Positions 25,313 through 33,553 of a DNA stretch of 64,000 nt are shown piece after piece (position 1 is the stretch's first letter; each line of letters begins with the position of its first letter). Below the pieces are notes generated by a model. The model searched no databases. It was not told the DNA's origin and saw only the letters and a list, made by a program, of their open reading frames with translations. The stretch is from an uncultured Halobacteriovorax sp. GTDB lineage: Bacteria; Bdellovibrionota; Bacteriovoracia; Bacteriovoracales; Bacteriovoracaceae. Location of the stretch: NCBI GenBank assembly GCA_913061265.1, contig CAJXVS010000003.1, forward strand, positions 62,001-126,000. The letters are read 5' to 3'. A program made the translations under genes and the position numbers.

Positions 25313-26152
25313 TTATTTTGATTTACCTTTGTGAGTGAAACGATCTGATGATCCACTTCCATTTCTTCTACTTTCAAGAAGTCTTCTAACCATTAGCTCA
25401 GACTCACTTCTATCAATATCAACTTGCTCTTCACCATCTCTATCATCATTTTCTACTCTAGCTTGAGCATCGCTCATTAATCTAAGGGCATCTTGAATCT
25501 CTTGAGATTGAGCTTGTTCGTCAGTTTGTCTTAGTCTCTTACAAACAACTGCCGTGTAATATTTTACGCTTGCTGGATCATGATCATCCCACTTAACTTC
25601 TTTTTTCTTACCATTCCAGTTTACATAAATGCCTTGGAAGTCTGGGTTGTTGTAGTCACTGATTCTATCGCTTAATTTATATCCTGCGCCTTCTTTATCA
25701 GAAACGGCATCTTCAAATCCTAATTGAACACAAAGCTCTTGAGGACTTGTCATTTTCTTATCTACAGTTTCATCAGAACCCATACTCTCGTCAGTATACT
25801 TAACCGCTACATAGTGAGCGTAACCTAGATACTTAAGTTCAGATCCTTCAAATTTTTGAATGATGTATTTCTTTCTTTCAGCTTCTTTAGAAGCGCGTAG
25901 ATTGGCAGCTTCAGTTGCAGTGGCAGCAATCTCTTCGCCTCTTGCACGGGCCGCTTTTTCAGCAGCTTTTCTATATTTAGATTTTCCAAATTCTTTGAAA
26001 CAAATCTCTACGTCTTTCTTAGAAGCGCCTTGATTAATAAGACGGTCGCAGATGTTCTTTTCTTTATCAGAAAAATCATCTCCCGCAACAGCGCTAAAGC
26101 TTAAAGAAGCAGTTGTTAAAAGTAGCATGGCAAATAGGTTTAACTCTCTCAT
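25313..26152 (-). CDS. Secreted hypothetical protein
   Basis: Two adjacent ATGs; I prefer 26152, where AGG lies 5 bases upstream, over 26155. Signal peptide ending SAVAG. A charged helical stretch (AAEKAARARGEEIAATATEAANL, split) follows residues 60-90, then a small domain with NYNNPDFQGIYVNWNGKK. The C-terminus is acidic then basic (EEQVDIDRSESELM, RRLLESRRNGSGSSDR). Not recognised. Confidence 0.65.
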   Translation of the reverse strand: MRELNLFAMLLLTTASLSFSAVAGDDFSDKEKNICDRLINQGASKKDVEICFKEFGKSKYRKAAEKAARARGEEIAATATEAANLRASKEAERKKYIIQKFEGSELKYLGYAHYVAVKYTDESMGSDETVDKKMTSPQELCVQLGFEDAVSDKEGAGYKLSDRISDYNNPDFQGIYVNWNGKKKEVKWDDHDPASVKYYTAVVCKRLRQTDEQAQSQEIQDALRLMSDAQARVENDDRDGEEQVDIDRSESELMVRRLLESRRNGSGSSDRFTHKGKSK

Positions 26153-26275
26153 CATATCCTCTCTGATTTAAAATCTATATGCATTAGGTATTGCAGGAGG
26201 CGTGCCAAAGATATCGGCTATAAGTTGGTGAAACCCTAAAGCTACTGTGAAAAAAATGGATGATTCCTTTCATAG

Positions 26276-26292
26276 TGTCTATTATTTAGACA
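26276..26292 (+). promoter_or_regulatory. Possible -10/operator inverted repeat upstream of GNAT gene
   Basis: TGTCTA and TAGACA are complementary arms around a 5-base loop; TATTAT inside could be the -10 of the 26312 gene. No good -35 accompanies it. Confidence 0.25.
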
Positions 26293-26311
26293 GAAACTTA
26301 AGGAGAAACCC

Positions 26312-26836
26312 ATGCCATTCCTAGCTCAGCCTAGTTCCCTATATAAAGAGAGCTTTATTAAGGCCCTTGATGAATTCAATCATGAAGACCTCTGGACGGA
26401 CTTAGATAGGGTTTTTCTTGAGAACAGATTTGATGACTATATAGATGAACTTTCAAAGAACTCAAAAGGCCTAGGTCTTCCCTTAGGCTGGGTGCCCTCA
26501 ACGGAATACTGGCTTGTAGAAGGCGATCACTTCATAGGAAGGATAAATATCAGGCATAAGCTCACCAAGCCCTTAGAGAGCTTTGGAGGCCATATAGGCT
26601 ATGAGGTGAGAAAGAGCGAAAGGAGACGAGGTCATGCTAAGAGTATGCTTAAGCTAGCACTCCCTAAGGTATTAGAAATAGGTATCAAAAAGGTTCTCAT
26701 CACTTGTGATTCTAATAACTTAGCTTCGCAAAAGGTCATAAAAGCCTGCTCCGGAGTCTTTCAAGATGAAACTCAGCTTGAGGACCGTGAAGTCCCCACA
26801 CAAAGATATTGGATTGAGTTAGCCCCTAAGGATTAA
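26312..26836 (+). CDS. GNAT-family N-acetyltransferase
   Basis: Acetyl-CoA-dependent acetyltransferase. The acetyl-CoA-binding motif A is IGYEVRKSERRRGHAKSML around residues 97-115, then VLITCDSNNLASQKVIKACSG, which is the GNAT motif B region. Substrate unknown. AAGGAGAAACCC before the ATG. Its end overlaps the convergent small zinc-ribbon-like gene by 11 bases. Confidence 0.85.
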   Translation: MPFLAQPSSLYKESFIKALDEFNHEDLWTDLDRVFLENRFDDYIDELSKNSKGLGLPLGWVPSTEYWLVEGDHFIGRINIRHKLTKPLESFGGHIGYEVRKSERRRGHAKSMLKLALPKVLEIGIKKVLITCDSNNLASQKVIKACSGVFQDETQLEDREVPTQRYWIELAPKD

Positions 26837-27038
26837 TCTCTTTTAATGGGTTTGGCCTTAGATGGGTGTCTTCTCTATCAAACTTCAACTTCTCCATCAT
26901 GCAACTATGACAAACCCAGGCCGTATGCCCGTCTTTAGCAAGAAGAACCTTTTTAACGATACTAAAGCTCTTACCATTACAGTCAGTGTATCTGAGTTCA
27001 CATTTTCCGATAGTTCTTGGACCTACTTCGATTAGCAT
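26826..27038 (-). CDS. Small CxxC protein, possible zinc-binding
   Basis: 70 aa starting with a very strong ribosome-binding site (AGGAGGG, 4 bases from the ATG). Two Cys in CELRYTDC and a CHSCMMEKL motif could bind a metal ion; the pattern resembles small zinc ribbons. No named family. Overlaps the GNAT gene at its 3' end. Confidence 0.6.
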   Translation of the reverse strand: MLIEVGPRTIGKCELRYTDCNGKSFSIVKKVLLAKDGHTAWVCHSCMMEKLKFDREDTHLRPNPLKEINP

Positions 27039-27196
27039 TTTTCCCTCCTGGAAAGATGATGTTGGCGATCGCCTTCCTTTATAAGAGCAATATGAGGGCC
27101 AACCGTGGAGGCAAATTTCAGCTACTTATCATCTTTAAAGTGACAAATGAGCTAACAGTGCTTAAAAAAAAGACAACAACAAACTTCGGAGTTCAA

Positions 27197-27343
27197 ATGC
27201 CTGCAAAAGTAATTGTTTTTTCCATGATGGCAACTTTAGTCATCTTGTTCATCACTTTTAAGAAATTTAGAAAAGGTGAAGTTGAAAGAGAGATTCTCGA
27301 AAGAGAAGAATTTGAGGCCCTCCAAAAGAAGAAGAACCTCTAG
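27197..27343 (+). CDS. Small single-span membrane protein
   Basis: The 48-aa product (MPAKVIVFSMMATLVILFIT...) has one membrane segment at residues 4-20, a basic flank (FKKFRKGEVER) and an acidic-basic cytoplasmic tail. I chose the start at 27197 because GGAG lies 6 bases upstream; the longer reading from 27017 has no such site and overlaps the opposite gene. Function unknown. Converges on yceI with only 4 bases between. Confidence 0.5.
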   Translation: MPAKVIVFSMMATLVILFITFKKFRKGEVEREILEREEFEALQKKKNL

Positions 27344-27347
27344 GTCT

Positions 27348-27938
27348 TTATTTTGTAACTAGTTTAACGGCAAGCTCAAAGTCATCATAGATCATCTTGT
27401 CTCCAAGACCTTTAAAGAACTTTCCTGACTTATACTTAACACCATAATCAAGTCTATTTATTTTGATCTTAGCGTCAGCTGTTACGGCCTTTCCTTTTTT
27501 CACAAGGTTTGCCTTAAAGCTAACTGGCTTTGTGATTCCTTTAATAGTCAGATCACCATTAACATCCCAATGACCACCTTTTCCAAACTGAGCATTCTTA
27601 ATAACAAGTTTTGCTGTTTTATGCTTTGAAGTATTAAAGAAGTCTTCACCCTTTAAATGATTATCTAATTTTCCTTTCCACTCACCTGAGAGGTCAGTCG
27701 TATTGATACTATTCATATCAATAACAAACTCTCCACCCGTTAGGTTTGTTCCATCATACTTTAAATTTCCAGAAGTAATATTGATGGTCCCTACATGTTG
27801 ACCAGTTACTTTCTTACCTGTCCAAGTAGCTTTTGATTTTGATGAGTCAATCTTGTAATCAGTTTTCTTCATTGAAGAAGCGTTTGCCGCTAAGCTTAAA
27901 CCTAGAGCAAGCATCATTAGGTATTTTACGAATTTCAT
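27348..27938 (-). CDS. YceI-family periplasmic lipid-binding-type protein
   Basis: Signal peptide (ending AANAS) and the YceI pattern: YKIDSSKSKATWTGKKVTGQHVGTI, FVIDMNSINTTDL, LDNHLKGEDFFNTSKHKTAKL, then GDLTIKGITKPVSFKA and a closing DDFELAVKLV strand. The fold is a lipocalin-like barrel that binds isoprenoid or other amphiphiles. 196 aa, normal size. Ribosome-binding site AAGGAG. Confidence 0.93.
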   Translation of the reverse strand: MKFVKYLMMLALGLSLAANASSMKKTDYKIDSSKSKATWTGKKVTGQHVGTINITSGNLKYDGTNLTGGEFVIDMNSINTTDLSGEWKGKLDNHLKGEDFFNTSKHKTAKLVIKNAQFGKGGHWDVNGDLTIKGITKPVSFKANLVKKGKAVTADAKIKINRLDYGVKYKSGKFFKGLGDKMIYDDFELAVKLVTK

Positions 27939-28129
27939 TTTTATCTCCTTTTAAAATTTTAAATAAGCCTAATTATTATCATGTTAACCTGTAAACATTT
28001 ATTGTAAAAAAAAGTCCCCTTCCCCTTTCACCGCTAAGCACAAAAGAGAGTAAGTCACTGTTCTTTAGAAGAGACTCTCACGCCCGGAGCCAAACTTCGT
28101 CAAATATAGGTAAAGTCATTGCAAAGATT

Positions 28130-28675
28130 TTAACTTTGAGAACTCTTGAACGCCGCTATCAGATTCTTTGGGCCTTCAACAATATTGATCCAGTCCCTAT
28201 GTTCCTGACTTAGAAAACCCTCTTCAACAGCTAAATCAAAATGCTTAATAAGGTGATCAAAGAAACCAAAGTCGTTAAGAAGATAGATTGGTTTTTTATG
28301 ATAATCGAGCTGGGCCCAAGTGATGATTTCACATAATTCATCAAGAGTTCCCATTCCACCAGGAAGAGCAACAAAGCCGTCAGAGAGTTCATACATTTTG
28401 GCCTTTCTATCGTGCATATTATCAACCACTGTCAGTTCAGTAAGGCCTGCATGACCAACTTCCCAGTCCATTAATGATTGAGGCATGACACCATAAACAG
28501 AGCCTCCCTTTTCTAAGCATGCATCAGCTAACACGCCCATGATCCCGACGCTTCCACCTCCATAAACAAGGGGCATCTTTTCAGCGGCCATCAACGCACC
28601 AAGCTCTTGTCCCAGCTCCGTATACTTCTTTGACTTACCTTCTTTAGATCCACAAAATACGCATAGGCTATTCAT
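28130..28675 (-). CDS. LOG-family (TIGR00730) nucleoside-monophosphate phosphoribohydrolase
   Basis: Cleaves base from nucleoside 5'-monophosphates in the family that includes the cytokinin-activating LOG enzymes. Motifs: VFCGSKEG near the start, YGGGSVGIMGVLADA around 39-53 and PGGMGTLDE around 99-107. 181 aa, full length. Starts 2 bases after tlyA on the same strand, so same operon. The true substrate in this organism is unknown. Confidence 0.92.
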   Translation of the reverse strand: MNSLCVFCGSKEGKSKKYTELGQELGALMAAEKMPLVYGGGSVGIMGVLADACLEKGGSVYGVMPQSLMDWEVGHAGLTELTVVDNMHDRKAKMYELSDGFVALPGGMGTLDELCEIITWAQLDYHKKPIYLLNDFGFFDHLIKHFDLAVEEGFLSQEHRDWINIVEGPKNLIAAFKSSQS

Positions 28676-28677
28676 AC

Positions 28678-29436
28678 TTACTCCGAAATTAGATTATTTA
28701 ACTCTTCTTTTTTAAATCCAGCTTGCTTCTTATTCTTAATAAAGTAAAAAAGAAATTCAATATTACCTTCTTTGCCTTTTATAGGACTAATACAAGCCTT
28801 TTGAGGATTCACAACATCATAGATTTTTTCTAAGGCCATCAACTGCTTGATGCCTTCACGAACAATTCCCTTCTTTCCTAAGTCAGACTTCTCTAATTCA
28901 AATTGGGGTTTAACTAGAAGAACACCTTCCCCATCTTCTTTAAGATGTTTGATGATGTCTTCAAAGACAGTTTCAATTGAAATAAAACTTAAGTCCGTGA
29001 CGACCATATCAACTAATTCGCCTAAGGTTTCAAGTCCTCTGATATTAGTTCTTTCTAAGTTAACAATCCTCTTATCATTTAATAGTGCTGGGGCCAATTG
29101 ATCATGCCCTACGTCTATGGCAAAAACTTTTGTTGCTCCGCTAAGGAGGGCCACTTGAGTAAAGCCGCCAGTAGAGGCGCCAACGTCAGCGACAGTTTTT
29201 CCTTCAAAATTAATTTTAAAAGTTTCTTTTGCCTTAAGTAATTTATAAGCTCCGCGTCCAACGTACTCAAACTCCGTTTTCACTTCTAAGTCTTCATCAC
29301 CAACAAGCATTGAAGTTTTAGTTACTAACTTCTTTTGATAATAAACTTCGCCTCTTTCAATGGCCTGAACAGCTTTAGATCTAGTCTGAACAAGACCAAG
29401 CTGAACCAACATTTTATCGACACGTTCTTTTTTCAT
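28678..29436 (-). CDS. tlyA: TlyA-family rRNA 2'-O-methyltransferase
   Basis: S4 RNA-binding domain at the N-terminus (RVDKMLVQLGLVQTRSKAVQ) followed by a FtsJ-like SAM domain: ADVGASTGGFTQVALLSGA around 80-98 and FAIDVGHDQL. TlyA enzymes 2'-O-methylate 16S/23S rRNA cytidines. 252 aa, full length. Its start overlaps the upstream gene's stop by one base. Confidence 0.92.
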   Translation of the reverse strand: MKKERVDKMLVQLGLVQTRSKAVQAIERGEVYYQKKLVTKTSMLVGDEDLEVKTEFEYVGRGAYKLLKAKETFKINFEGKTVADVGASTGGFTQVALLSGATKVFAIDVGHDQLAPALLNDKRIVNLERTNIRGLETLGELVDMVVTDLSFISIETVFEDIIKHLKEDGEGVLLVKPQFELEKSDLGKKGIVREGIKQLMALEKIYDVVNPQKACISPIKGKEGNIEFLFYFIKNKKQAGFKKEELNNLISE

Positions 29437-29852
29437 TATTCTAAATAGGGAGTGATAGAGACTTCTATCAATTGAGTTTGATCTTTAAAACTAAAGAGAA
29501 GTGACTCTCCAATTTCAGTTTGAGAATTTCTTCTCTCCATATTCTTGACCAGTTTTCCATTGGCTAAATAAAGCTTCCCTTCAACAAAGATCTTCGAGCT
29601 AGGACCAACCACTTCAGTCTTCGCAACTGGTCTTTCCCAAAAACCGGCCTTAAATTGAAGCCTTGTTCCATTTTTCATCACAAGCCTAACCGCTCTCTTT
29701 CCCCAAATTTCTTCAACTGAATGAAGTTCGGACTCTAAGACAAGGTTCTTATCGATACCATTTCTATAGACCATGCTCACCTTAGCGAGAAGCCTTGCTT
29801 GAACCTGCATAGAAAATAAAAATGCCATTAAGATGACAAAAAGATGAGACAT
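29436..29852 (-). CDS. Secreted hypothetical protein upstream of tlyA
   Basis: 138 aa with a signal peptide ending SMQVQA, then a basic beta-rich domain (LLAKVSMVYRNGIDKNLVLES, RLVMKNGTRLQFKAGFW). Coupled to tlyA by a one-base overlap (TAATG). No recognised family. It may be an envelope protein with no functional tie to tlyA. Confidence 0.6.
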   Translation of the reverse strand: MSHLFVILMAFLFSMQVQARLLAKVSMVYRNGIDKNLVLESELHSVEEIWGKRAVRLVMKNGTRLQFKAGFWERPVAKTEVVGPSSKIFVEGKLYLANGKLVKNMERRNSQTEIGESLLFSFKDQTQLIEVSITPYLE

Positions 29853-29886
29853 GGATCTATTTTATTCTTTATACTAAGAGACGTCT

Positions 29887-30279
29887 ATGAGTTCGTATCA
29901 ATTGAATAAAATGTGGTGGTTTTTTGGGTATTTAGGATTGGCCCTTATCCTTGCGGGCTCCTTAGCGCCAAGTGACGAAGGTCCGCCGCCTATTCCGCAC
30001 TTTGATAAAGTCATTCATTTTACTGGATACTTGATCGCAACCTTCTACTTTCAGCAATTAACAAAGAATAAGAAACGATTCCTTATCTTTATTCTCATTC
30101 TTACTTTCAGTGGGATTATAGAAATTCTTCAAGGATATTTTCCTTACCGCCAATCAAGCTTTCTCGATCTACTAGCGAATGCAGTAGGCGGAGGAGCGGG
30201 AACTTACTTAAGCCTTAAGATTTTTAAGGACCTCTTATCTAAGCTCGACCATACTTTTTCAAATCTATTGAACCGCTAG
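29887..30279 (+). CDS. VanZ-like membrane protein
   Basis: 130 aa with four membrane segments. It shows the VanZ family pattern: FDKVIHFTGYLIATFYF near 39-55 and GIIEILQGYFPYRQSSFLDLLANAVGG (split here) near 76-103, with the GR-x-x-x-DxxAN-type motif as RQSSFLDLLAN. No resistance function implied. The 3' end overlaps dapF on the other strand by 41 bases. Confidence 0.85.
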   Translation: MSSYQLNKMWWFFGYLGLALILAGSLAPSDEGPPPIPHFDKVIHFTGYLIATFYFQQLTKNKKRFLIFILILTFSGIIEILQGYFPYRQSSFLDLLANAVGGGAGTYLSLKIFKDLLSKLDHTFSNLLNR

Positions 30280-31054
30280 ATATTTTTAGGGTTTTTCCAC
30301 AAAGATAGATCTCATTAAACTCACCCTTTGATCCTTGAAAATGAATCTCTAGCTCTCCACCGGGAGCATCAATCTTAACCTTTTCTTTCCAACCAAAGAA
30401 TTCATTCGAGGCCAATGCTGCAGCAGTTGCCCCAGTTCCGCAGGCCAAGGTCTCCCCTTCAACCCCTCTTTCATAGGTCCTCATCTTAAGATGATGATCT
30501 GAGACTTTCTCAATGAAGTTGATGTTCACGCCTTTTTCAAAAGCTTTGTCATAACGAATAGGAGGAGCCACTTTCATAAGATCAATCTTATCAACAGAAT
30601 CCACAAGATAGATGCAATGAGGAACTCCAGTCTTCATATAGATTGATTTCTCGGATGGATACATTGAACTAATATCAATTCTCTTCCACTCATCAAACTC
30701 AGTCATATTCAATCTAATAAAGTCATCATCAACAGTAGAAGAATAAACGCCTTCCAAGGTTTCAAATCGATATTCTTTTTTATTCTCTGGCTCTATCCCT
30801 AATTCATTCTTAGCAAAATGTGAGATGGCCCGTCCGCCGTTTCCACACATTTCAACTTCACCGCCATCCGCATTTAGGTAGGTCATCTTAAAGTCTGCAA
30901 TTTCAGACTTACCAAGCAAAAGAATTCCATCGGCCCCAAGGCCTGTCTCTCTATGACAAAGAGCTTCCCAATCAAGAGCGGGAGTCGTTCCTTCTCGGTC
31001 GTCAAAAACAATAAAATCGTTGCCGGTGGCACTATATTTCCAAAAATTTAGCAT
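30239..31054 (-). CDS. dapF: Diaminopimelate epimerase
   Basis: Converts LL- to meso-diaminopimelate for lysine and peptidoglycan. The two catalytic cysteines are in EMCGNGGRAI (near 68-77) and ACGTGATAAAL (near 204-214), and the N-terminal GNDFIVFDDR (11-20) is typical. 271 aa, full length. Confidence 0.95.
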   Translation of the reverse strand: MLNFWKYSATGNDFIVFDDREGTTPALDWEALCHRETGLGADGILLLGKSEIADFKMTYLNADGGEVEMCGNGGRAISHFAKNELGIEPENKKEYRFETLEGVYSSTVDDDFIRLNMTEFDEWKRIDISSMYPSEKSIYMKTGVPHCIYLVDSVDKIDLMKVAPPIRYDKAFEKGVNINFIEKVSDHHLKMRTYERGVEGETLACGTGATAAALASNEFFGWKEKVKIDAPGGELEIHFQGSKGEFNEIYLCGKTLKISSGSIDLKKYGRA

Positions 31055-31133
31055 AAAGCTACATTACGCAGAACAACATAAATTGCCAAGCCTCATTTCG
31101 ATAGAGTATAAATATGGCAATCAAATCATCTGT

Positions 31134-31210
31134 GGGACATTAGCTCAGTTGGTTAGAGCCCCCGGCTCATAACCGGGTGGTCCGGTGTTCAAGTCACCGA
31201 TGTCCCACCA
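31134..31210 (+). tRNA. tRNA with CAT anticodon, likely Ile2 or Met
   Basis: Acceptor stem GGGACAT/ATGTCCC, anticodon stem CCCGG/CCGGG around loop CTCATAA (anticodon CAT), T-arm CCGGTGTTCAAGTCACCGA-type, encoded CCA at 31208-31210. The GGCTCATAACC arm recalls bacterial tRNA-Ile2, whose C34 is converted to lysidine, so that is my preference; elongator Met is the alternative. The 3' end is duplicated downstream. Confidence 0.9.
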
Positions 31211-31214
31211 TTTT
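31184..31214 (+). repeat. Direct repeat copy 1 (3' end of the CAT tRNA)
   Basis: A 31-base sequence from the T-arm through CCA and four T. Exact match to 31384-31414. tRNA 3' ends are common integrase targets. Confidence 0.9.
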
Positions 31215-31383
31215 TTCTCTAAAAAATTAAACGTCTCAAACATAGAAAGTATCTTTTCCGGACAGCCAAGGTGGTTGCCCACAGGATGTGGGTATGCCGC
31301 GTGAGCAGGAGCGGAAGCGGCCGTCTTTGCACACTTCCAAACTCTCATTAAAGGAATGTTCGCGTGAAGCCGAAAGCGACCGA
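31215..31383. other. 169-base insert between the repeats
   Basis: No gene. The centre is richer in G+C than the flanks and contains stem pairs CCCACA/TGTGGG (31278-31283, 31287-31292) and GCCGC/GCGGC (31296-31300, 31317-31321). This could be an element remnant or a structured RNA. Confidence 0.4.
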
Positions 31384-31414
31384 GGTGTTCAAGTCACCGA
31401 TGTCCCACCATTTT
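31384..31414 (+). repeat. Direct repeat copy 2 (truncated tRNA copy)
   Basis: Exact copy of 31184-31214, offset by exactly 200 bases. It has no 5' tRNA half, so it cannot itself form a tRNA. Confidence 0.9.
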
Positions 31415-31513
31415 CACTTTAGAAAAAACCAACTCAACAAATCTTAATAATATCAAATTGCTCAAATTCGAATGATATAGCTATGTGTTTACTCAAACTC
31501 ACTAGGAGCAGTA

Positions 31514-31984
31514 TTGAACAATTTTAGAATCGACAAACCTTTTGAAGCAAAACCACCTAGACTTAAAGACCTCGTAAATAAACATGTAATGGGAGACGTT
31601 TGGATTAGAGATACTCCCTTTGGCCCTGTAACTGATTCACTTAAAATTGCAGAACATTTTGAAATAAATCATCAACACGTTTTAAGGTCTATCGATAAAT
31701 GCATTAAGGAGCTATCCGTTCAGTCCAAATTTGGACTGAATAAAAACTTTATAGAAAACAAATACTTAGGAGGTCAAAAAGGTAAGGAAAGAAAAATACG
31801 AAAAGTAGATATAACAGAATTTGGACTCATGTTATTGCTTTTATATATCAACACTCCTAAAGCAAGAATGATCTCAGCCGAAATTCTCTATAGATTCTTT
31901 ATTTTGAAGAGTTATGTTGAAGGCCTTACTGAAAATCAAATAGGAGCTCTCAAAGGTTATTATCGAAAAAGGATCGATGAATAA
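31514..31984 (+). CDS. Phage Rha-family regulatory protein
   Basis: 156 aa. The DSLKIAEHFEINHQHVLRSID segment (about residues 37-57) and FGLNKNFIENKYLG, then DITEFGLMLLLLYINTPKA, are the characteristic Rha layout (VTTSLKVAEVFGKxHxNVLRxI, FxExxY, GFTLLxMG). Rha proteins in prophages interfere with host regulators. It uses a TTG start with AGGAG 5 bases upstream. No other phage gene is nearby. Confidence 0.8.
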   Translation: MNNFRIDKPFEAKPPRLKDLVNKHVMGDVWIRDTPFGPVTDSLKIAEHFEINHQHVLRSIDKCIKELSVQSKFGLNKNFIENKYLGGQKGKERKIRKVDITEFGLMLLLLYINTPKARMISAEILYRFFILKSYVEGLTENQIGALKGYYRKRIDE

Positions 31985-32024
31985 AAGCGAATATATAAGT
32001 TGAGCTATTTAGTTCCCTTATCCG

Positions 32025-32080
32025 AGGAGTGTTAGCCCTTAAAAGTACACATGGTGTATCCCCGCACCAAATCAACTCCT
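32025..32080 (+). other. Nested imperfect stem upstream of Sel1-like gene
   Basis: AGGAGT (32025-32030) can pair with ACTCCT (32075-32080), with GGTG/CACC inside (32053-32056, 32065-32068). T-rich bases follow, so it could end the rha transcript. Weak. Confidence 0.25.
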
Positions 32081-32151
32081 TAATTTGTAATCTTTTTAAT
32101 AACAACTTATCCTATTAAAACAAAACCAAGCGCAACTGAAACAGGACCAGA

Positions 32152-32976
32152 ATGATGCACAAAACCTACAGAATCTTACTAACTACAATCCTCTTCACAG
32201 TCCTAACAAGCGCAGCGCCGGCCAATGAGTTACCCAAGTTAAAGAAATCAATCGATATCGATAGCAGAACAACTGCTATCAAGTCCCCAGAAAAAGATCC
32301 AATGAAGAAAAACTTTATCTATATCGAATCATCAAAGCTCATCTTTGAGGTAAAGATGAAAGGACCTAAGGCCTTAGACGTACTAAGATCGAAATGTTTA
32401 AAGAAGGATGCCGTTAGTTGTTATATCCTAGGACAATACGTTCAAGAAAAAGATTCAATTACTTCGTCTCTTCCTTTTTATAAAAAGTCTTGTTCTCTAA
32501 AAGAAGAGAAGGCCTGCTTTCTATTAGGAAGTCTTTATCAGTTCAAAATAGAAGATAAGGAAAAGGCCATTGATGCTTGGAAATTTCCTTGCGGAGAAAA
32601 GAAAAATATTGTCGCCTGCTTTAATAAGGCTCTTGCTTTAAAGGACCTCGGTAAGATAAAGCTCGCTACAAAAGAGTTCACCGCTCAGTGCTTAAAAGAT
32701 CACAAAGAGTCTTGTATCGAACTAGCTTTCCTTAAACGCCAAAAGGGCATTGATACAAAAAACTTAAAGCTTTTTGTAGCTCCACTACTTATTTTTAGTA
32801 AATATTGCGAGAGAGGCGATAAAAGATCTTGTGGACACGCAGCTGACATGGCCTATAACTTAGAGAAAATGGATTTGGCCAAGAAGTATTATAAAATGGA
32901 CTGCGATAGTGGAGTCGATGTTTCTTGTAACCTCTATAAAGAGATCAAGCAAGGAACAACAAAAAAAAGTAAATAA
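32152..32976 (+). CDS. Secreted Sel1-like repeat protein with paired cysteines
   Basis: Signal peptide (ending SAAPA). From about residue 75 there is a series of ~36-residue repeats, each with two Cys in the pattern CLKKDAVSCYILGQYV, CSLKEEKACFLLGSLY, CLKDHKESCIELAFL, CERGDKRSCGHAADMA and CDSGVDVSCNLYKE. This spacing matches disulfide-closed Sel1-like repeats such as Helicobacter Hcp proteins. Likely periplasmic scaffold. Confidence 0.75.
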   Translation: MMHKTYRILLTTILFTVLTSAAPANELPKLKKSIDIDSRTTAIKSPEKDPMKKNFIYIESSKLIFEVKMKGPKALDVLRSKCLKKDAVSCYILGQYVQEKDSITSSLPFYKKSCSLKEEKACFLLGSLYQFKIEDKEKAIDAWKFPCGEKKNIVACFNKALALKDLGKIKLATKEFTAQCLKDHKESCIELAFLKRQKGIDTKNLKLFVAPLLIFSKYCERGDKRSCGHAADMAYNLEKMDLAKKYYKMDCDSGVDVSCNLYKEIKQGTTKKSK

Positions 32977-32981
32977 AGGGC

Positions 32982-33470
32982 ATGATGATTGATCAAGCTA
33001 ATAGCTTTCTAGATAAACTCTTCTCTATTCTTGAAGAAAATAAGATTGATCTCATGCACTGGAAGATCGATCATCTCTGTTACCGGACTTCTGATAGTGA
33101 AAACTATGAAGCAATGAAGAATGAATTCTCTAAGCTAGGCGAGTTTTTGATAGAAAGTGAAGTTAACGGCCGAGATATTGCGACTTACAAACTTACAAAC
33201 CCTGTTGTTTATAAAGGATACACTATTCCTTTAGTTGAAGTTCCTGCTCCAAAGAAAGGAAAGAGTACCGTTGAAGGTTGGGAGCATATAGAGGTTGTTA
33301 TCGATATTAGCTTTGATGATCTAATGAAGAAGTACCCTGGAATTGATTTTGACACTAAAGCTCTCAGCAAAGAGCTTAATCCAGAGCTTGTTATTAAATT
33401 CGGTGATTGTGCCATAAAATTTCATCACCTCTCACTTGATGAAGTTATCAAGATAGAAAAGGCTCTTTAA
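32982..33470 (+). CDS. YecM-family (VOC-fold) protein
   Basis: 162 aa. The layout IDHLCYRTSDSENYEAMKNEF near 28-48, ESEVNGRDIATYKLTNP, PLVEVPAPKKG and EGWEHIEVVI around 98-107 is that of the YecM proteins, which share the vicinal-oxygen-chelate fold. Function not established in the family. Either of two adjacent ATGs may be used. Confidence 0.85.
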   Translation: MMIDQANSFLDKLFSILEENKIDLMHWKIDHLCYRTSDSENYEAMKNEFSKLGEFLIESEVNGRDIATYKLTNPVVYKGYTIPLVEVPAPKKGKSTVEGWEHIEVVIDISFDDLMKKYPGIDFDTKALSKELNPELVIKFGDCAIKFHHLSLDEVIKIEKAL

Positions 33471-33553
33471 ACAACTGAAATCAGCCTTAGAGAAGATAAG
33501 TTACCACCTTTTAATATTTTTACTTATAATTAGAGGGTGTTAACTACAACCCC

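Larger units (their letters stand above)
31184..31984 (+). mobile_element. Possible remnant of a tRNA-integrated element
   Basis: Combines the tRNA 3' repeat pair (an attL/attR-like arrangement), a small GC-richer insert between them, and a phage Rha-family gene just beyond. No integrase is seen. If real, most of the element has been lost or the Rha gene is a separate acquisition, since it lies outside the repeats. Confidence 0.35.

Noticed and set aside
31145-31348. Minus-strand ORF of 67 aa across the CAT tRNA and the insert
   Set aside because: Its C-terminal half is simply the reverse translation of the tRNA gene, which often gives spurious ORFs, and it has no ribosome-binding site.
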